Assembly (NCBI GenBank): GCA_964579325.1
Contig: CAZOHN010000001.1
Coordinates: forward strand, 1 to 64,000
Length of the DNA: 64,000 bases
Reading direction: 5' to 3'
Source of the DNA: CAZOHN01 sp964579325
GTDB taxonomy: Bacteria; Pseudomonadota; Alphaproteobacteria; Rhodobacterales; Rhodobacteraceae
Shown here: positions 44,402-53,359 of the stretch, in pieces
Layout: each line of letters starts with the position of its first letter
How positions within the stretch are numbered: position 1 is the stretch's first letter
Translations under genes and position numbers: made by a program
The notes under the pieces: generated by a model
The model's input: only the letters and a program-made list of their open reading frames with translations
What the model was told of the DNA's origin: nothing
Databases searched by the model: none

Positions 44402-45639
44402 CCGCACGAGATCTGATCGGAGGCCGCGGCGCCGGTCTACTTTTGCTCGCGTGGTGCATAGGGATCGTCGTTGCATCCCTCGCCGCGACGCCCAGTGAGG
44501 CCCAGTCCGACGCACCGGCCTGCTCGGGCTCGGCCGATCCCGATGTCCTGACGGTGGGCATCCGCCAGTTTCCACCGTTTGTCGTGATCGCGGACAACGA
44601 TCCGCCGTCCGGCCTCTCGATCGAACTCTGGGAACGTGTGGAACGCGACCTGATCCGGCGGGGGGTCATCCTCGACTCGGAGTACGTCGTATGCGACTCG
44701 CTCGATGCAGCCGGGCAGGCACTTGCACGCGGAGATCTCGACGTGGTCGTGTCGCCGCTGACGATCACTTCCGAACGCATGGCGCTCTACGATTTCTCCC
44801 AGAGCTACTTTCTCTCGGGACTAACCGTCGCGGACCGTGAGACGGGCGTCCTCGCGTTCGAGCACGCTATCGAGACTCTTTTTTCGAGCCTGTTTCACGA
44901 AGGTACCCTGCGCGCGGTGGTTGCCTTCCTCGTCTTCAACCTTATCCTCGCGCTGCTCATCCGCTGGCTGTTGCACGACGCCGCGGAGCGCGAGGCGGGG
45001 CGCGGCCTGACCGGGTTCGGTGCTTCGTTCGCGGAGGCGGTGGAGCGTACGCTCGGCCTGAAAGGCCTCAGCGATCGCGCGGCCGGGGTATCCGGGCGTG
45101 TGCTGGAGATCTTCATGGCGATCTCGGGCGCTTTGCTTTCGGCAGCATTCCTGGGGGTTCTGACCACCTCGTTTGTCTCCGCACTGGGGCAGGGCACCGT
45201 CATCCCATCCGAAGACCTGCCGAAGATGCGGGTTGCAGCAGTCGAGGGTTCGACCGCGGCGGCCTTCCTGGGCGAACTCTATCGTGCCGACGGCGGCCGA
45301 ATGGCATGTGCGAGAACGCCGTTGCCACCCGGAGAACCTGGCTGCGTGCTTGTCCTTCATCTTCCCGATGCAATTGATGCGATGCTTGAAGATGGTGCGG
45401 ATGCCGTGCTGGGCGACTGGGCAGCGTTGTCCTGGCACGAGCGGGGTCGCCGGTACGGTGGACGGATCCGGGTCGAGCCGGTGATCTACCGCAACGACCC
45501 CTTCGGCTGGGGACTCACCCCAGGCAGGCCCGACTTGCGGCGTGCGATCGACGCCGCACTTATCGGTCAGATACGACAACCTGACTGGCGTGAGAGGGTA
45601 GAGCGGCACCTGGGAGGGGGGAGCATCTCGCCCGACTGA
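44398..45639 (+). CDS. Prokaryotic ionotropic glutamate receptor-like protein (GluR0-type)
   Basis: A 413-residue protein with a signal peptide (about 1-35), lobe S1 (48-160, with the amino-acid-binding signature SPLTITSERMALYDFS), a transmembrane helix M1 (about 170-192), a 45-residue loop, a helix M2 (238-263) and lobe S2 (270-400). The split binding protein around two membrane helices is the GluR0 layout. The loop has no TVGYG-type selectivity filter, so K+ selectivity cannot be assumed; a non-channel sensor is possible. ATG overlaps the DUF4157 stop, implying co-translation. Confidence 0.65.
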   Translation: MTARDLIGGRGAGLLLLAWCIGIVVASLAATPSEAQSDAPACSGSADPDVLTVGIRQFPPFVVIADNDPPSGLSIELWERVERDLIRRGVILDSEYVVCDSLDAAGQALARGDLDVVVSPLTITSERMALYDFSQSYFLSGLTVADRETGVLAFEHAIETLFSSLFHEGTLRAVVAFLVFNLILALLIRWLLHDAAEREAGRGLTGFGASFAEAVERTLGLKGLSDRAAGVSGRVLEIFMAISGALLSAAFLGVLTTSFVSALGQGTVIPSEDLPKMRVAAVEGSTAAAFLGELYRADGGRMACARTPLPPGEPGCVLVLHLPDAIDAMLEDGADAVLGDWAALSWHERGRRYGGRIRVEPVIYRNDPFGWGLTPGRPDLRRAIDAALIGQIRQPDWRERVERHLGGGSISPD

Positions 45640-45861
45640 CGGAAGACCCGACAGCAGGCTTGCCAGAACCATACAAACTGTGGTTGTTTCAAGTCGTTGC
45701 GGTTCCCCCAGTGCGATTGCCCCACTTTCTGCGCGACTGCGTCGTAGTCGTGGCCTGCGGCTTCCGCCGCCAAATCGATGAGCACCGGATATGGCGCAAA
45801 GCCACCTGACCCGAGGCCGCCGTGGACAGACGCTTGAATGGGCGGTCCGGAGGACTGGCGG

Positions 45862-46452
45862 ATGATCGACCAGGCGCTGGCCCTGACGGTTTCCCGTCTC
45901 AACGGGCACTTCGCCGGCCGCTTTCGGACACCTGACGACTTCGTGGTGCTCGCGCCCCTCACCGACGCCGAGGGCAAGCCGGCCGACATTGCGCGCAACC
46001 GCCTCTGCCTGTTCGTGGCCAACATTGCCGAAGACCAGATGCCGCGAGGCCGGCCATCGCGCGGGGTCGGTCTCGGATCAGCGGCGTCCTTTCCGCCGAT
46101 GCACCTCGACATCTACGCGATGCTTGCGGCGTCCTACGACCCCGACACCTATGCAGAAGGGCTCAAGTTGCTGGCGCTCGCGCTCGCCTGGTTCCAGGCA
46201 AACCCGGTCCTCACTCCGCAGAACGCGCCCGACATGCCGGCGGGCCTCCAGCAACTGACCTTCGAGATCGCGAATCTTCGCGCCGAAGAGATCGGGCAAT
46301 TGTGGGGAAATCTCGGCGGGCGCTATGTGCCCTCGGTGCTTCTCAAGATGCGCACCGTGACCGTCGATGCCGATGCGGTGCGGGGCATCGTGCCGTCCGT
46401 CCGCGCATCCGAGCGCACTGTTGCCCGACAGCACGAAGGCGCCGGCGGATGA
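45862..46452 (+). CDS. DUF4255 (Pvc16/Afp16-like) tail-terminator protein
   Basis: A 196-residue DUF4255 protein. The start MIDQALALTVSRLNGHF and VVLAPLTDAEGK, plus the PMHLDIYAMLAASYD and LTFEIANLRAEEIGQLWGNL blocks, match the N-terminal domain of Pvc16/Afp16, which caps the sheath-tube end of eCIS particles. ATG 45862 is preferred since GGAGGA lies 7 bases upstream. About 220 bases of gene-free spacer precede it, possibly with its own promoter. Confidence 0.85.
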   Translation: MIDQALALTVSRLNGHFAGRFRTPDDFVVLAPLTDAEGKPADIARNRLCLFVANIAEDQMPRGRPSRGVGLGSAASFPPMHLDIYAMLAASYDPDTYAEGLKLLALALAWFQANPVLTPQNAPDMPAGLQQLTFEIANLRAEEIGQLWGNLGGRYVPSVLLKMRTVTVDADAVRGIVPSVRASERTVARQHEGAGG

Positions 46453-47201
46453 GTTGGCGGATCGCCCTGACCGTGAGCGTCGTTCACGACTATTGGGGCG
46501 ATGGGCCCGCGCCGGTGCTGCTGGCTGCCGTCGATCGCTCCGCGCTGGCACGCGATGGGATGATGCTCCGTCCGGCGCCCGGCGGCGGTGCGGTAATCGC
46601 CGAGGTGGGCGATCAGATGCCGGCTTCGATCACGCTCGATCTCATTGCGACCGACGACCTTCTGCTCCCCTTGACCGACAAGGTGTCCGGCGGCCGAGCG
46701 CTGGTTCCGCTGATCGATCTTACCGAGGGGGTTGCCGACATCGATCTTACCTTCTCCCCGGCGGCTGCAGCGGACGCGGAGCCAAGGGGCTTGGCGGACA
46801 GGCGGCTCGCGCGGCTTGCCGTGGCGCTGCCGCTCGAGGGAACGCGGTCTGTGCGGATTTCATGCCGGGCGGTCGAAGCTCTCTGGACCTATCACTTCGT
46901 CGGTCAGTCGATCGACGGCCCGATACGCATCGTCGACGCCGAAGCGCGCATCGACTTTGAGGATCTTGGCCAACATACCTTGCCCGGCGGACGCCGAGCG
47001 CGGGTCCTGCGCTCGGTCGCGCCCGTGCCGCTGCGCGCCCGACCGGTCGTGCGCCTCGCCCTCGAGGAAGCGCGGCCGGCTCCCTTCGACGCAATGACCC
47101 TGATTCCCGTACTGCCTGCGGCCGGACCTGCACTGCGTCCGGTCACCGATGCGGGGGCAGCCGCGACCCTGCAATCCGACATTTACGTGAGCCTGTGGTA
47201 G
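46449..47201 (+). CDS. Unknown protein of the eCIS cluster
   Basis: A 250-residue cytosolic-type protein (no signal or membrane segment), starting MSWRIALTVSVVHDYWGDG. Beta-rich composition and repeated L-D-L/I-D-L strands (ITLDLIATDDLLLPL, VADIDLTF) suggest a sandwich fold. Not recognised. ATG overlaps the DUF4255 stop and it ends 13 bases before the sheath gene, so it is coupled to the structural genes and is probably a particle component or assembly factor. Confidence 0.75.
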   Translation: MSWRIALTVSVVHDYWGDGPAPVLLAAVDRSALARDGMMLRPAPGGGAVIAEVGDQMPASITLDLIATDDLLLPLTDKVSGGRALVPLIDLTEGVADIDLTFSPAAAADAEPRGLADRRLARLAVALPLEGTRSVRISCRAVEALWTYHFVGQSIDGPIRIVDAEARIDFEDLGQHTLPGGRRARVLRSVAPVPLRARPVVRLALEEARPAPFDAMTLIPVLPAAGPALRPVTDAGAAATLQSDIYVSLW

Positions 47202-47214
47202 AGGAGACCCGCCG

Positions 47215-49398
47215 ATGGCGAACATGAAGACCCCTGGCGTCTATATCGTCGAGAAGAGCGCCTTCCCGAATTCGGTTGTTCAGGTCGCCACGGCCGTGCC
47301 GGCCTTCATCGGCTATACCGAAAGGGCCGTGAACGGAAACCAGTCGCTGCACATGGTGGCGCGTCGCATCACCTCGATGAGCGAGTTCGCCGCACACTAT
47401 GGCGGCCCGCCCGAGCCGGCCTTCGAGATCGCCGATTTCGCCGAGTTGAAGGGTCCTTCGCCCCTGTCTGCGGATGGTGCTGCAAAGACCGATCCGCTTC
47501 CCAGGGCGACTTTCACAACTAGGGGGCCGCGTGGGCCAGAGGTTCATGAACTGGTCCAGAAGGGCCCAGCCTTCACCTTCTGGTCGGCGATGAAGCTGTT
47601 CTTCGAAAACGGGGGCGGACCCTGCTACATCGTCTCGATCGGCGACTATCGGGCCGATGCCTTCGACGCCCAGAAGATGAAGGATGCCATCGACCTCCTG
47701 AAGAAGGAAGCCGAGCCGACGATGCTGGTCATCCCCGAGGCGACGCGGCTTGCCCGACAGGAATGCGTGAGTGTGCAGCAGGCGATGCTGAAGCACTGCG
47801 GATTCGAAATGCGCAACCGCTTTGCGATCCTCGACATCTTCGCGGGCCATCTCGCACAGGGCGACCCGCTGGGTAACCCGGTCGCAGTGTTCCGCAACGA
47901 CATCGGCATCAACCAGCTCGACTTCGGGGCGGCCTATTTCCCGTGGGTCGATACCTCGATCTATTCGACGAGGTCGTTCAGCTACCTCAACATCGACCCC
48001 GCCTCGCGCGGCAAGCTGATCGGGCTGATGAAGCGGTCGATCGGCCGCAACGAAGAGGTCGCGCGCGAGATCGAGAGGATCACGGCGCCGGTTCTTTCGG
48101 GTGACTTCACGCTGTCCCTGCCAAAGGGTCAGACCACGATCATCACCGAGGAGGACATCAAGGCCACCGACGACGACACCACCGACCTCGCCAAGATCAC
48201 CTACGACGTGGTGGGCGAGGCGGCCGCGATGGGCGGCCAGGTGGTCAAGACTGATGGTGGAGCCGTCATCACCAGCTTCACCCAGGCCGACCTGGCCGAG
48301 GGCAAGGTCAGCTTCAAGCACGATGGCACGACCCCGGTGGGCAAGTTCGACGTCATCGTGAAGGACCAGGAGGGGATCGCGACCGATGCCCGCGAGATCA
48401 AGGTCGAGGTCGTCGGCGCGGTTCTCGACATCGCGGCCGTCGCCACCGGGAACGCGGTCCCGATCGACGTCTCGGGCGACCATGAAGGCGGCGACTTCAA
48501 GACTCTCAAGTTGCAGGGTGCGGACGACGCCGAAGGCCAGACCCTGACACAGCCTGGCGTCGGGGTCTGGACCGCAGATGGCAAGGGCAAGGTCACTTTC
48601 ACACCCGACCCGGAGTTTCCGGGCCCCGAGGCAACAGCCAGCTACACCCTGGCAGTCGCCGAGGCGACAGCGGGCCCCTTCGAGCTGAAAGTGATCGTCA
48701 CCGGCGGACCGCTTGCGAAGATCGTGACAGACGGTCCGACGCCGGAGGGCATAGACAAGACGCTGCGCGCCGTGGTGCCGCTGTACGGCGACGTGATGGA
48801 GGCCATCACCAAGCGGATGAACGCGATGCCGCCGGCGGCGGCGATGGCGGGCATCTACACGATGGTCGACAGCGCGCGCGGCGTGTGGAAGGCACCGGCC
48901 AACGTGTCGCTGAACTCGGTCGTGGCGCCGAAGGTGAACATCAACCACGAGGAGCAGGAGAACCTCAACGTCTCGACCACCGGCAAGTCGATCAACGCCA
49001 TCCGTCCTTTCGTGGGCGAGGGCACGCTGGTCTGGGGTGCGCGCACGCTTGACGGCAACAGCCTGGACTGGCGCTACATCAACGTGCGCCGCACGATGAT
49101 CATGATCGAGGAGTCGATTCGGCTCGCTTCGAAGGCCTACGTCTTCGAGCCGAACACCGCGAGCACCTGGGTCACGATGCGCTCGATGATCGAGAATTTC
49201 CTGACCTCTGTCTGGAAGCAGGGCGGTCTTGCCGGCAGCTCGCCCGCCGACGCCTTCAGCGTCCACGTCGGCCTCGGCGAGACGATGACGCCCGTCGACA
49301 TCCTTGAAGGGATCCTGAGGATCACGGTTCTGGTGGCAGTGGTCCGCCCGGCCGAATTCATCGAGATCACCTTCATGCAGCAGATGCAGAAATCGTAA
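47215..49398 (+). CDS. eCIS contractile tail sheath protein with inserted cadherin/CSPG-like repeats
   Basis: A 727-residue sheath protein. Residues 1-290 and about 510-727 are the conserved sheath (TPGVYIVEKSAFPNSVVQV, FWSAMKLFFENGGGPCY, GTLVWGARTLDG, the C-terminal ITVLVAVVRPAEFIEITF). Between them, residues about 291-510 hold two beta-domains: one of CSPG/cadherin type (EEDIKATDDDTTDLAKITYD then SFTQADLAEGKVSFKHDG) and one cadherin-like (GKVTFTPDPEFPGPEATASY). Such inserts usually project from the sheath surface. It is the only sheath gene here, unlike Afp's several. Confidence 0.93.
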   Translation: MANMKTPGVYIVEKSAFPNSVVQVATAVPAFIGYTERAVNGNQSLHMVARRITSMSEFAAHYGGPPEPAFEIADFAELKGPSPLSADGAAKTDPLPRATFTTRGPRGPEVHELVQKGPAFTFWSAMKLFFENGGGPCYIVSIGDYRADAFDAQKMKDAIDLLKKEAEPTMLVIPEATRLARQECVSVQQAMLKHCGFEMRNRFAILDIFAGHLAQGDPLGNPVAVFRNDIGINQLDFGAAYFPWVDTSIYSTRSFSYLNIDPASRGKLIGLMKRSIGRNEEVAREIERITAPVLSGDFTLSLPKGQTTIITEEDIKATDDDTTDLAKITYDVVGEAAAMGGQVVKTDGGAVITSFTQADLAEGKVSFKHDGTTPVGKFDVIVKDQEGIATDAREIKVEVVGAVLDIAAVATGNAVPIDVSGDHEGGDFKTLKLQGADDAEGQTLTQPGVGVWTADGKGKVTFTPDPEFPGPEATASYTLAVAEATAGPFELKVIVTGGPLAKIVTDGPTPEGIDKTLRAVVPLYGDVMEAITKRMNAMPPAAAMAGIYTMVDSARGVWKAPANVSLNSVVAPKVNINHEEQENLNVSTTGKSINAIRPFVGEGTLVWGARTLDGNSLDWRYINVRRTMIMIEESIRLASKAYVFEPNTASTWVTMRSMIENFLTSVWKQGGLAGSSPADAFSVHVGLGETMTPVDILEGILRITVLVAVVRPAEFIEITFMQQMQKS

Positions 49399-49418
49399 GG
49401 TTGGAAGGAAGATAACCC

Positions 49419-49877
49419 ATGGCTGACGACGGTTCCGCCCAGACGCAGGCCATCTGGCCGCTCCCGAAGTTCCACTTCCAGGTGAAGTGGGACGACACCG
49501 AACTTGCATTCCAGGAGGTCTCCGGCCTCGACGCCGAGACCCAGCCGATCGAATACCGGTCCGGCAACAGCCCGGTGTTCTCGACCGTGAAGATGCCCGG
49601 CATGATGAAGTTCGGGAACATCACGATGAAGAAGGGCGTGTTCGTTAAGGACAACGCCATCTTCGACTGGTTCGCCGAGGTCAAGATGAACACGATCAAG
49701 CGCAAGGCGCTGACGATCTCGCTGCTTGACGAGGGTGCCAACCCGACGATGGTCTGGAAGGTGCAGAACGCCTTCCCGGTCAAGGTGACGGGGACGGACC
49801 TGAAAGCCGAAGGCAACGAGGTCGCGGTCGAGAGCATCGAGATCGCACACGAAGGATTGGTGATCGAGAACGGCTGA
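49419..49877 (+). CDS. eCIS inner tube protein 1
   Basis: A 152-residue T4 gp19-like tube protein (Afp1/Pvc1 type): FHFQVKWDDTELAFQEVSGL, IEYRSGNSPVFSTVKMPG, NITMKKGVF, then a C-terminal VAVESIEIAHEGL. Hexamers stack to form the rigid tube driven out by sheath contraction. GGAAGGAAG precedes the start. It is followed with a one-base overlap by a second tube-type gene. Confidence 0.93.
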   Translation: MADDGSAQTQAIWPLPKFHFQVKWDDTELAFQEVSGLDAETQPIEYRSGNSPVFSTVKMPGMMKFGNITMKKGVFVKDNAIFDWFAEVKMNTIKRKALTISLLDEGANPTMVWKVQNAFPVKVTGTDLKAEGNEVAVESIEIAHEGLVIENG

Positions 49878-50341
49878 TGCAGGTCTCGGACCTCTTCGCA
49901 CCGCCAGTCGCGTTCCACTTTTCGGTCGTGTTTCTCGGCTTCGTGCCTCCAGTTGCCGACATGGCCTTTCAGGAGGCCAGCGGGCTCGAGGTCGAGATGC
50001 GGACAGAGGAACTCGTGGAGGGTGGCGAGAACCGGTTCCGGCACGCGTTGCCGGTGCCGGCCACTCACGGCACGCTCAAGCTGAAGCGCGCGATCACGAC
50101 AATGATGAGCGGGCTGGTCCTGTGGTGCAAGTCGACCCTGGAAGGTGATCTGTCCGAGCCGATCAAGACCAAGGACATGGTCATCACGCTGCACAATGCG
50201 CTCCGCCTTCCGGCGGCGGTTTGGTCTGTGACGAATGCCTACCCGGTCAAATGGTCGGTCGGAGGTTTCGATGCGATGAAGAACGAACTGGCGATCGAAA
50301 CCATCGAATTCGCCTATTCCACCATCACAAGGAAGCTTTGA
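49877..50341 (+). CDS. eCIS tube protein 2 (Afp5-like tube initiator)
   Basis: A 154-residue protein of the same tube family (FHFSVVFLGFVPPVADMAFQEASGLEVE, LKLKRAI, MKNELAIETIEFAYSTI). In eCIS loci a second tube protein caps the tube at the baseplate (Afp5/Pvc5). ATG overlaps the previous stop by one base (TGATG). Assigned by similarity to gp19 and position. Confidence 0.88.
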   Translation: MQVSDLFAPPVAFHFSVVFLGFVPPVADMAFQEASGLEVEMRTEELVEGGENRFRHALPVPATHGTLKLKRAITTMMSGLVLWCKSTLEGDLSEPIKTKDMVITLHNALRLPAAVWSVTNAYPVKWSVGGFDAMKNELAIETIEFAYSTITRKL

Positions 50342-50344
50342 GCC

Positions 50345-50524
50345 ATGACGGTCGAGATCGGAAGTCTGGTCGTGCGCGCCTCGTTCGGCGCGGGCGGCCC
50401 CGAGCGCGAGCCGGGCGTGAGCGACGAACGGCTCGACGAGGTGGTCGAGGCGCTGCGCCGGGAATTTCGCGACAAGCTTCGCGACGCGGTCGAGGACGTC
50501 GAACGGCGGCTGCGCGAGGGCTGA
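50345..50524 (+). CDS. Small DUF5908-type eCIS protein
   Basis: A 59-residue protein, MTVEIGSLVVRASFGAG, followed by a charged helix rich in Glu/Arg (LDEVVEALRREFRDKL). Short proteins of the DUF5908 (Afp6-like) type occur at this place between the tube and LysM genes. The ATG is 3 bases past the previous stop. Assignment by size, position and N-terminal pattern. Confidence 0.65.
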   Translation: MTVEIGSLVVRASFGAGGPEREPGVSDERLDEVVEALRREFRDKLRDAVEDVERRLREG

Positions 50525-50559
50525 GGCCAAGAGCAAGCGCAGGGAAGGGAGGCCCCGGC

Positions 50560-51249
50560 ATGGTCACGAAGCTCACCATCACCCGCTGCGAAGAAAGCGG
50601 TGGCCAGATCAGCACGCTTTCAGGCGATGAGAACGTGTTCACGGCCACCATCAACCCGTCGAGCTACAGCCACAAGATGAAGACGAAGTTCTCCGGCACA
50701 GGCGGGGAGAGCGACAGCGCGGTCGGCAAGTCGAAGGCGGTTCCGCGGTTCTCTCGGGCCGAGCCCGAGACGATCAGCTTCTCGCTCACGCTGGACGGGA
50801 CCGGCGTAGTGCCCGACGCCGCCGAAACGACGGTGGCCGAGCAGGTCGAGAAGCTGAGGACCGTGGCGCAGGCCTACAACGGCGACAGCCACGAGCCCGA
50901 CCCGGTGCGGATCGCATGGGGCGAGGGACTGGCTGATTTCGACGGGCGGCTGACCTCGATGGACATCGAGTACAACCTCTTCCACCCGGAGGGCGCCCCG
51001 CTGCGCGCGAAGGTGTCGCTGAGTTTCATAGAAGCGATGACCGAGGAGATGGAGGCGGTCGAAGCAGGCAACAACTCCCCCGACCTCACGCATGTGGTGA
51101 TGGTGCGCGCGGGCGATACCTTGCCGCTCCTGTGCGAACGCATCTACCGCGACGCCTCGAAGTATCTCGAGATCGCCCGGCTCAATGACCTTGACGGGTT
51201 CCGGGCCTTGGCAACGGGAACGCTTCTGCGCTTCCCCCCGATGCGATAG
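50560..51249 (+). CDS. LysM-domain baseplate protein (Afp7-like)
   Basis: A 229-residue protein whose C-terminal ~50 residues form a LysM domain (VRAGDTLPLLCERIYRDASK ... LNDLDGFRALATGTLLRFPP). The N-terminal part (FTATINPSSYSHKMKTKFSG) is the usual eCIS/phage baseplate tail-hub domain. It connects tube and spike in Afp7/gp53-like fashion. AGGGA precedes the ATG; a longer frame overlapping the DUF5908 gene is rejected. Confidence 0.88.
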   Translation: MVTKLTITRCEESGGQISTLSGDENVFTATINPSSYSHKMKTKFSGTGGESDSAVGKSKAVPRFSRAEPETISFSLTLDGTGVVPDAAETTVAEQVEKLRTVAQAYNGDSHEPDPVRIAWGEGLADFDGRLTSMDIEYNLFHPEGAPLRAKVSLSFIEAMTEEMEAVEAGNNSPDLTHVVMVRAGDTLPLLCERIYRDASKYLEIARLNDLDGFRALATGTLLRFPPMR

Positions 51250-51253
51250 CCTG

Positions 51254-53044
51254 ATGGCTGACTCTCCCACCATCGGGGCCGACGGTCCGGTCGGCATAAC
51301 CATCACGGCCGATGGGGCCGCCCTCGACAGCACGCTTGCCGTTCGATCTGTCCGGGTCGAAGCATCGCTCAATCGAATTCCCGAGGCGGTGATCCAGTTT
51401 CTCGACGGCGAGATTTCGGCGGGCGAGTACCCGCTTGTAGATGCCGAGACCCTCAAGCCCGGCGCCACGGTCGAGATCGCGGCGCATTGGGGCGGGGGTG
51501 AGGACAAGACCCTGTTCAAGGGCGTCGTGACGATGATGCGACTGAAGATCCGTGGCGATGTCGGTCCGATGCTGGAAGTCACCTGTCGGGACAAGGTAGC
51601 ATGGCTGACCGGCGCGCGGCGCACGGTGGTCTTCGAGAAACAGAAGGACGGCGACGTCATCTCCAAGATTGTCAGCGACGCTGGCCTGACCGCGGAAGTG
51701 GCCGCAACGACCGCGCCCCCGGCTGACCTTGTTCAGCACGATTGCAGTGACTGGGATTTCCTGCGGCTTCTGGCGGACCGGAATGGCCATGTCCTGCTCG
51801 TGGACGACGGCAAGGTCACCTCGAAGCCGCCCGACCTGTCGGCCGCTGCCGTCATGACTCTCACGGTCGGTCAGGACGTGATCGAGTTCAATGCCGCGCT
51901 CGACACCGCGCCGCTGGTCAAGACGGTCAAGCTGCGCGGATGGGATCCGGCAACCCTTGACGCGACCTTGCAACAACAGGAAGCCGAGCAACCGTCGGGC
52001 TGGGCCTGGGGAAACTCTAGCTTCTCCGATCTTGTCACCGCGGCAGGCGCGCGCGTTCACGAGATGATGACCCCCTACGCCGCCGGACCTGTCGCCCTGG
52101 CCAGTGTCGCAAAAGCGCGAGCGGAGCGTCCGCCGCTAGCGATGATGCGCGGGACGGTACGCTACATCGGCAGCACACTTGCCACGCCCGGGACCACGAT
52201 CGAGATCGGCGGTGTGGGCGAGCGTATGGGAGGCACGGCCTATGTCTCCGGCGTCCGGCACGAGATCGACGCTGCGACGGGCTGGACCACAACGGCCCAC
52301 CTTGGCCTGCCACCCGATTGGCGCTCGGATGTTTTCGGCCCCGGCGGACCCATGGCTGGAGGCCTTGCTGCGCCCGTGCAAGGCCTTGTGCCTGCTACGG
52401 TCGTCGCCCTGACCGGCGGCGATGGAGCGGTTCTGGCGGACACCAACCTCATCCAGGTGTCGGCGCCGCTTCTGGGCGATCCGGCCCCTCAGCTTTGGGC
52501 GCGCTACCTCGCGCCCTATGCGACCAAAGGAATGGGCCTGCAGTTCCTGCCAGAGATCGGCGACGAGGTCATCCTTGGCTTCCTGGGATCGGACCCGACG
52601 GCCCCGGTGATCCTCGGCTCTGTCCACGGCAGCAACAACACGCGCGGTGCCGAGGCGACGAACGACAACTTCATCAAGCTGATTCAGACGAAATCGGGTC
52701 TGAAAGTGACCTTCGATGACGAGAAGAAGGTGATCACCGTCGAGACGCCCGGCGGCCACAAGGTCACCCTCGACGACGACGCCAAGGAACTCTCGCTCGT
52801 CGACCTGACGGGAAACAGCGTAAAGATGACCTCTTCGGGCGTGACGGTGGAAAGCACCGGTACGCTCGACCTCAAGGCGTCCGGCAACGTGACGATATCG
52901 TCCTCGGGAGGGGACGTTGCGGTGAAGGGTACGAATGTGGAGCTGTCCGCGAATGCCCAGTTGACCGCCAAGGGGAATGCCTCGGCCGAGTTGTCGGCCT
53001 CGGGGCAGACCACGGTCAAGGGCGCGATGGTGATGATCAACTGA
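51254..53044 (+). CDS. VgrG-like central spike protein (Afp8/Pvc8-like)
   Basis: A 596-residue spike: gp27-like hub domain (residues about 10-330), an OB-fold gp5 segment (ATVVALTGGDGAVLADTNLI, LQFLPEIGDEVILGFLG) and a C-terminal beta-helix with repeats of about 8-10 residues (VTVESTGTLDLKASGNVTIS, VKGTNVELSANAQLTAKGN). Forms a trimeric needle with the PAAR tip. ATG 51254 is 4 bases past the LysM gene stop; no catalytic domain is appended. Confidence 0.93.
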   Translation: MADSPTIGADGPVGITITADGAALDSTLAVRSVRVEASLNRIPEAVIQFLDGEISAGEYPLVDAETLKPGATVEIAAHWGGGEDKTLFKGVVTMMRLKIRGDVGPMLEVTCRDKVAWLTGARRTVVFEKQKDGDVISKIVSDAGLTAEVAATTAPPADLVQHDCSDWDFLRLLADRNGHVLLVDDGKVTSKPPDLSAAAVMTLTVGQDVIEFNAALDTAPLVKTVKLRGWDPATLDATLQQQEAEQPSGWAWGNSSFSDLVTAAGARVHEMMTPYAAGPVALASVAKARAERPPLAMMRGTVRYIGSTLATPGTTIEIGGVGERMGGTAYVSGVRHEIDAATGWTTTAHLGLPPDWRSDVFGPGGPMAGGLAAPVQGLVPATVVALTGGDGAVLADTNLIQVSAPLLGDPAPQLWARYLAPYATKGMGLQFLPEIGDEVILGFLGSDPTAPVILGSVHGSNNTRGAEATNDNFIKLIQTKSGLKVTFDDEKKVITVETPGGHKVTLDDDAKELSLVDLTGNSVKMTSSGVTVESTGTLDLKASGNVTISSSGGDVAVKGTNVELSANAQLTAKGNASAELSASGQTTVKGAMVMIN

Positions 53045-53065
53045 TAAGATTTGGAGGAGACGCCC

Positions 53066-53356
53066 ATGCCACCCGCTGCCCGCCTCACGGACATGCACGT
53101 CTGCCCGATGGTGACCGGGATCGTCCCCCACGTGGGAGGCCCGGTCGTGGGACCTGGGGCTCCGACCGTGATGATCGGCGGACTTCCGGCCGCGGTGCTG
53201 GGCGACAACTGCGTCTGTGTCGGACCTCCCGACTCGATCGTGAAGGGGTCCTCGACCGTGATGATCGGCGGCAAGCCCGCGGCGCGGCTGGGCGACAGCT
53301 GTGCGCATGGCGGTACCATCGTGCTTGGCCTTCCCACAGTCATGATCGGAGGTTGA
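53066..53356 (+). CDS. PAAR spike-tip protein (Afp10-like)
   Basis: A 96-residue PAAR protein: PAARLTDMHVC, then repeated GGxPAAVLGD-type turns (TVMIGGLPAAVLGDNC, TVMIGGKPAARLGDSC) and a final TVMIGG. Conserved His/Cys residues (H16, C18, C53, H85-type positions) can bind the metal that sharpens the tip. GGAGGAGAC lies 5 bases before the ATG. No toxin extension, so cargo must be carried otherwise. Confidence 0.93.
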   Translation: MPPAARLTDMHVCPMVTGIVPHVGGPVVGPGAPTVMIGGLPAAVLGDNCVCVGPPDSIVKGSSTVMIGGKPAARLGDSCAHGGTIVLGLPTVMIGG

Positions 53357-53359
53357 CCC

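Noticed and set aside
47143..49509. Long minus-strand open frame antisense to the sheath gene
   Set aside because: A 788-codon frame, but it is the low-stop shadow of a high-GC sheath gene; its product is rich in Arg/His/Asp and lacks any family motif.
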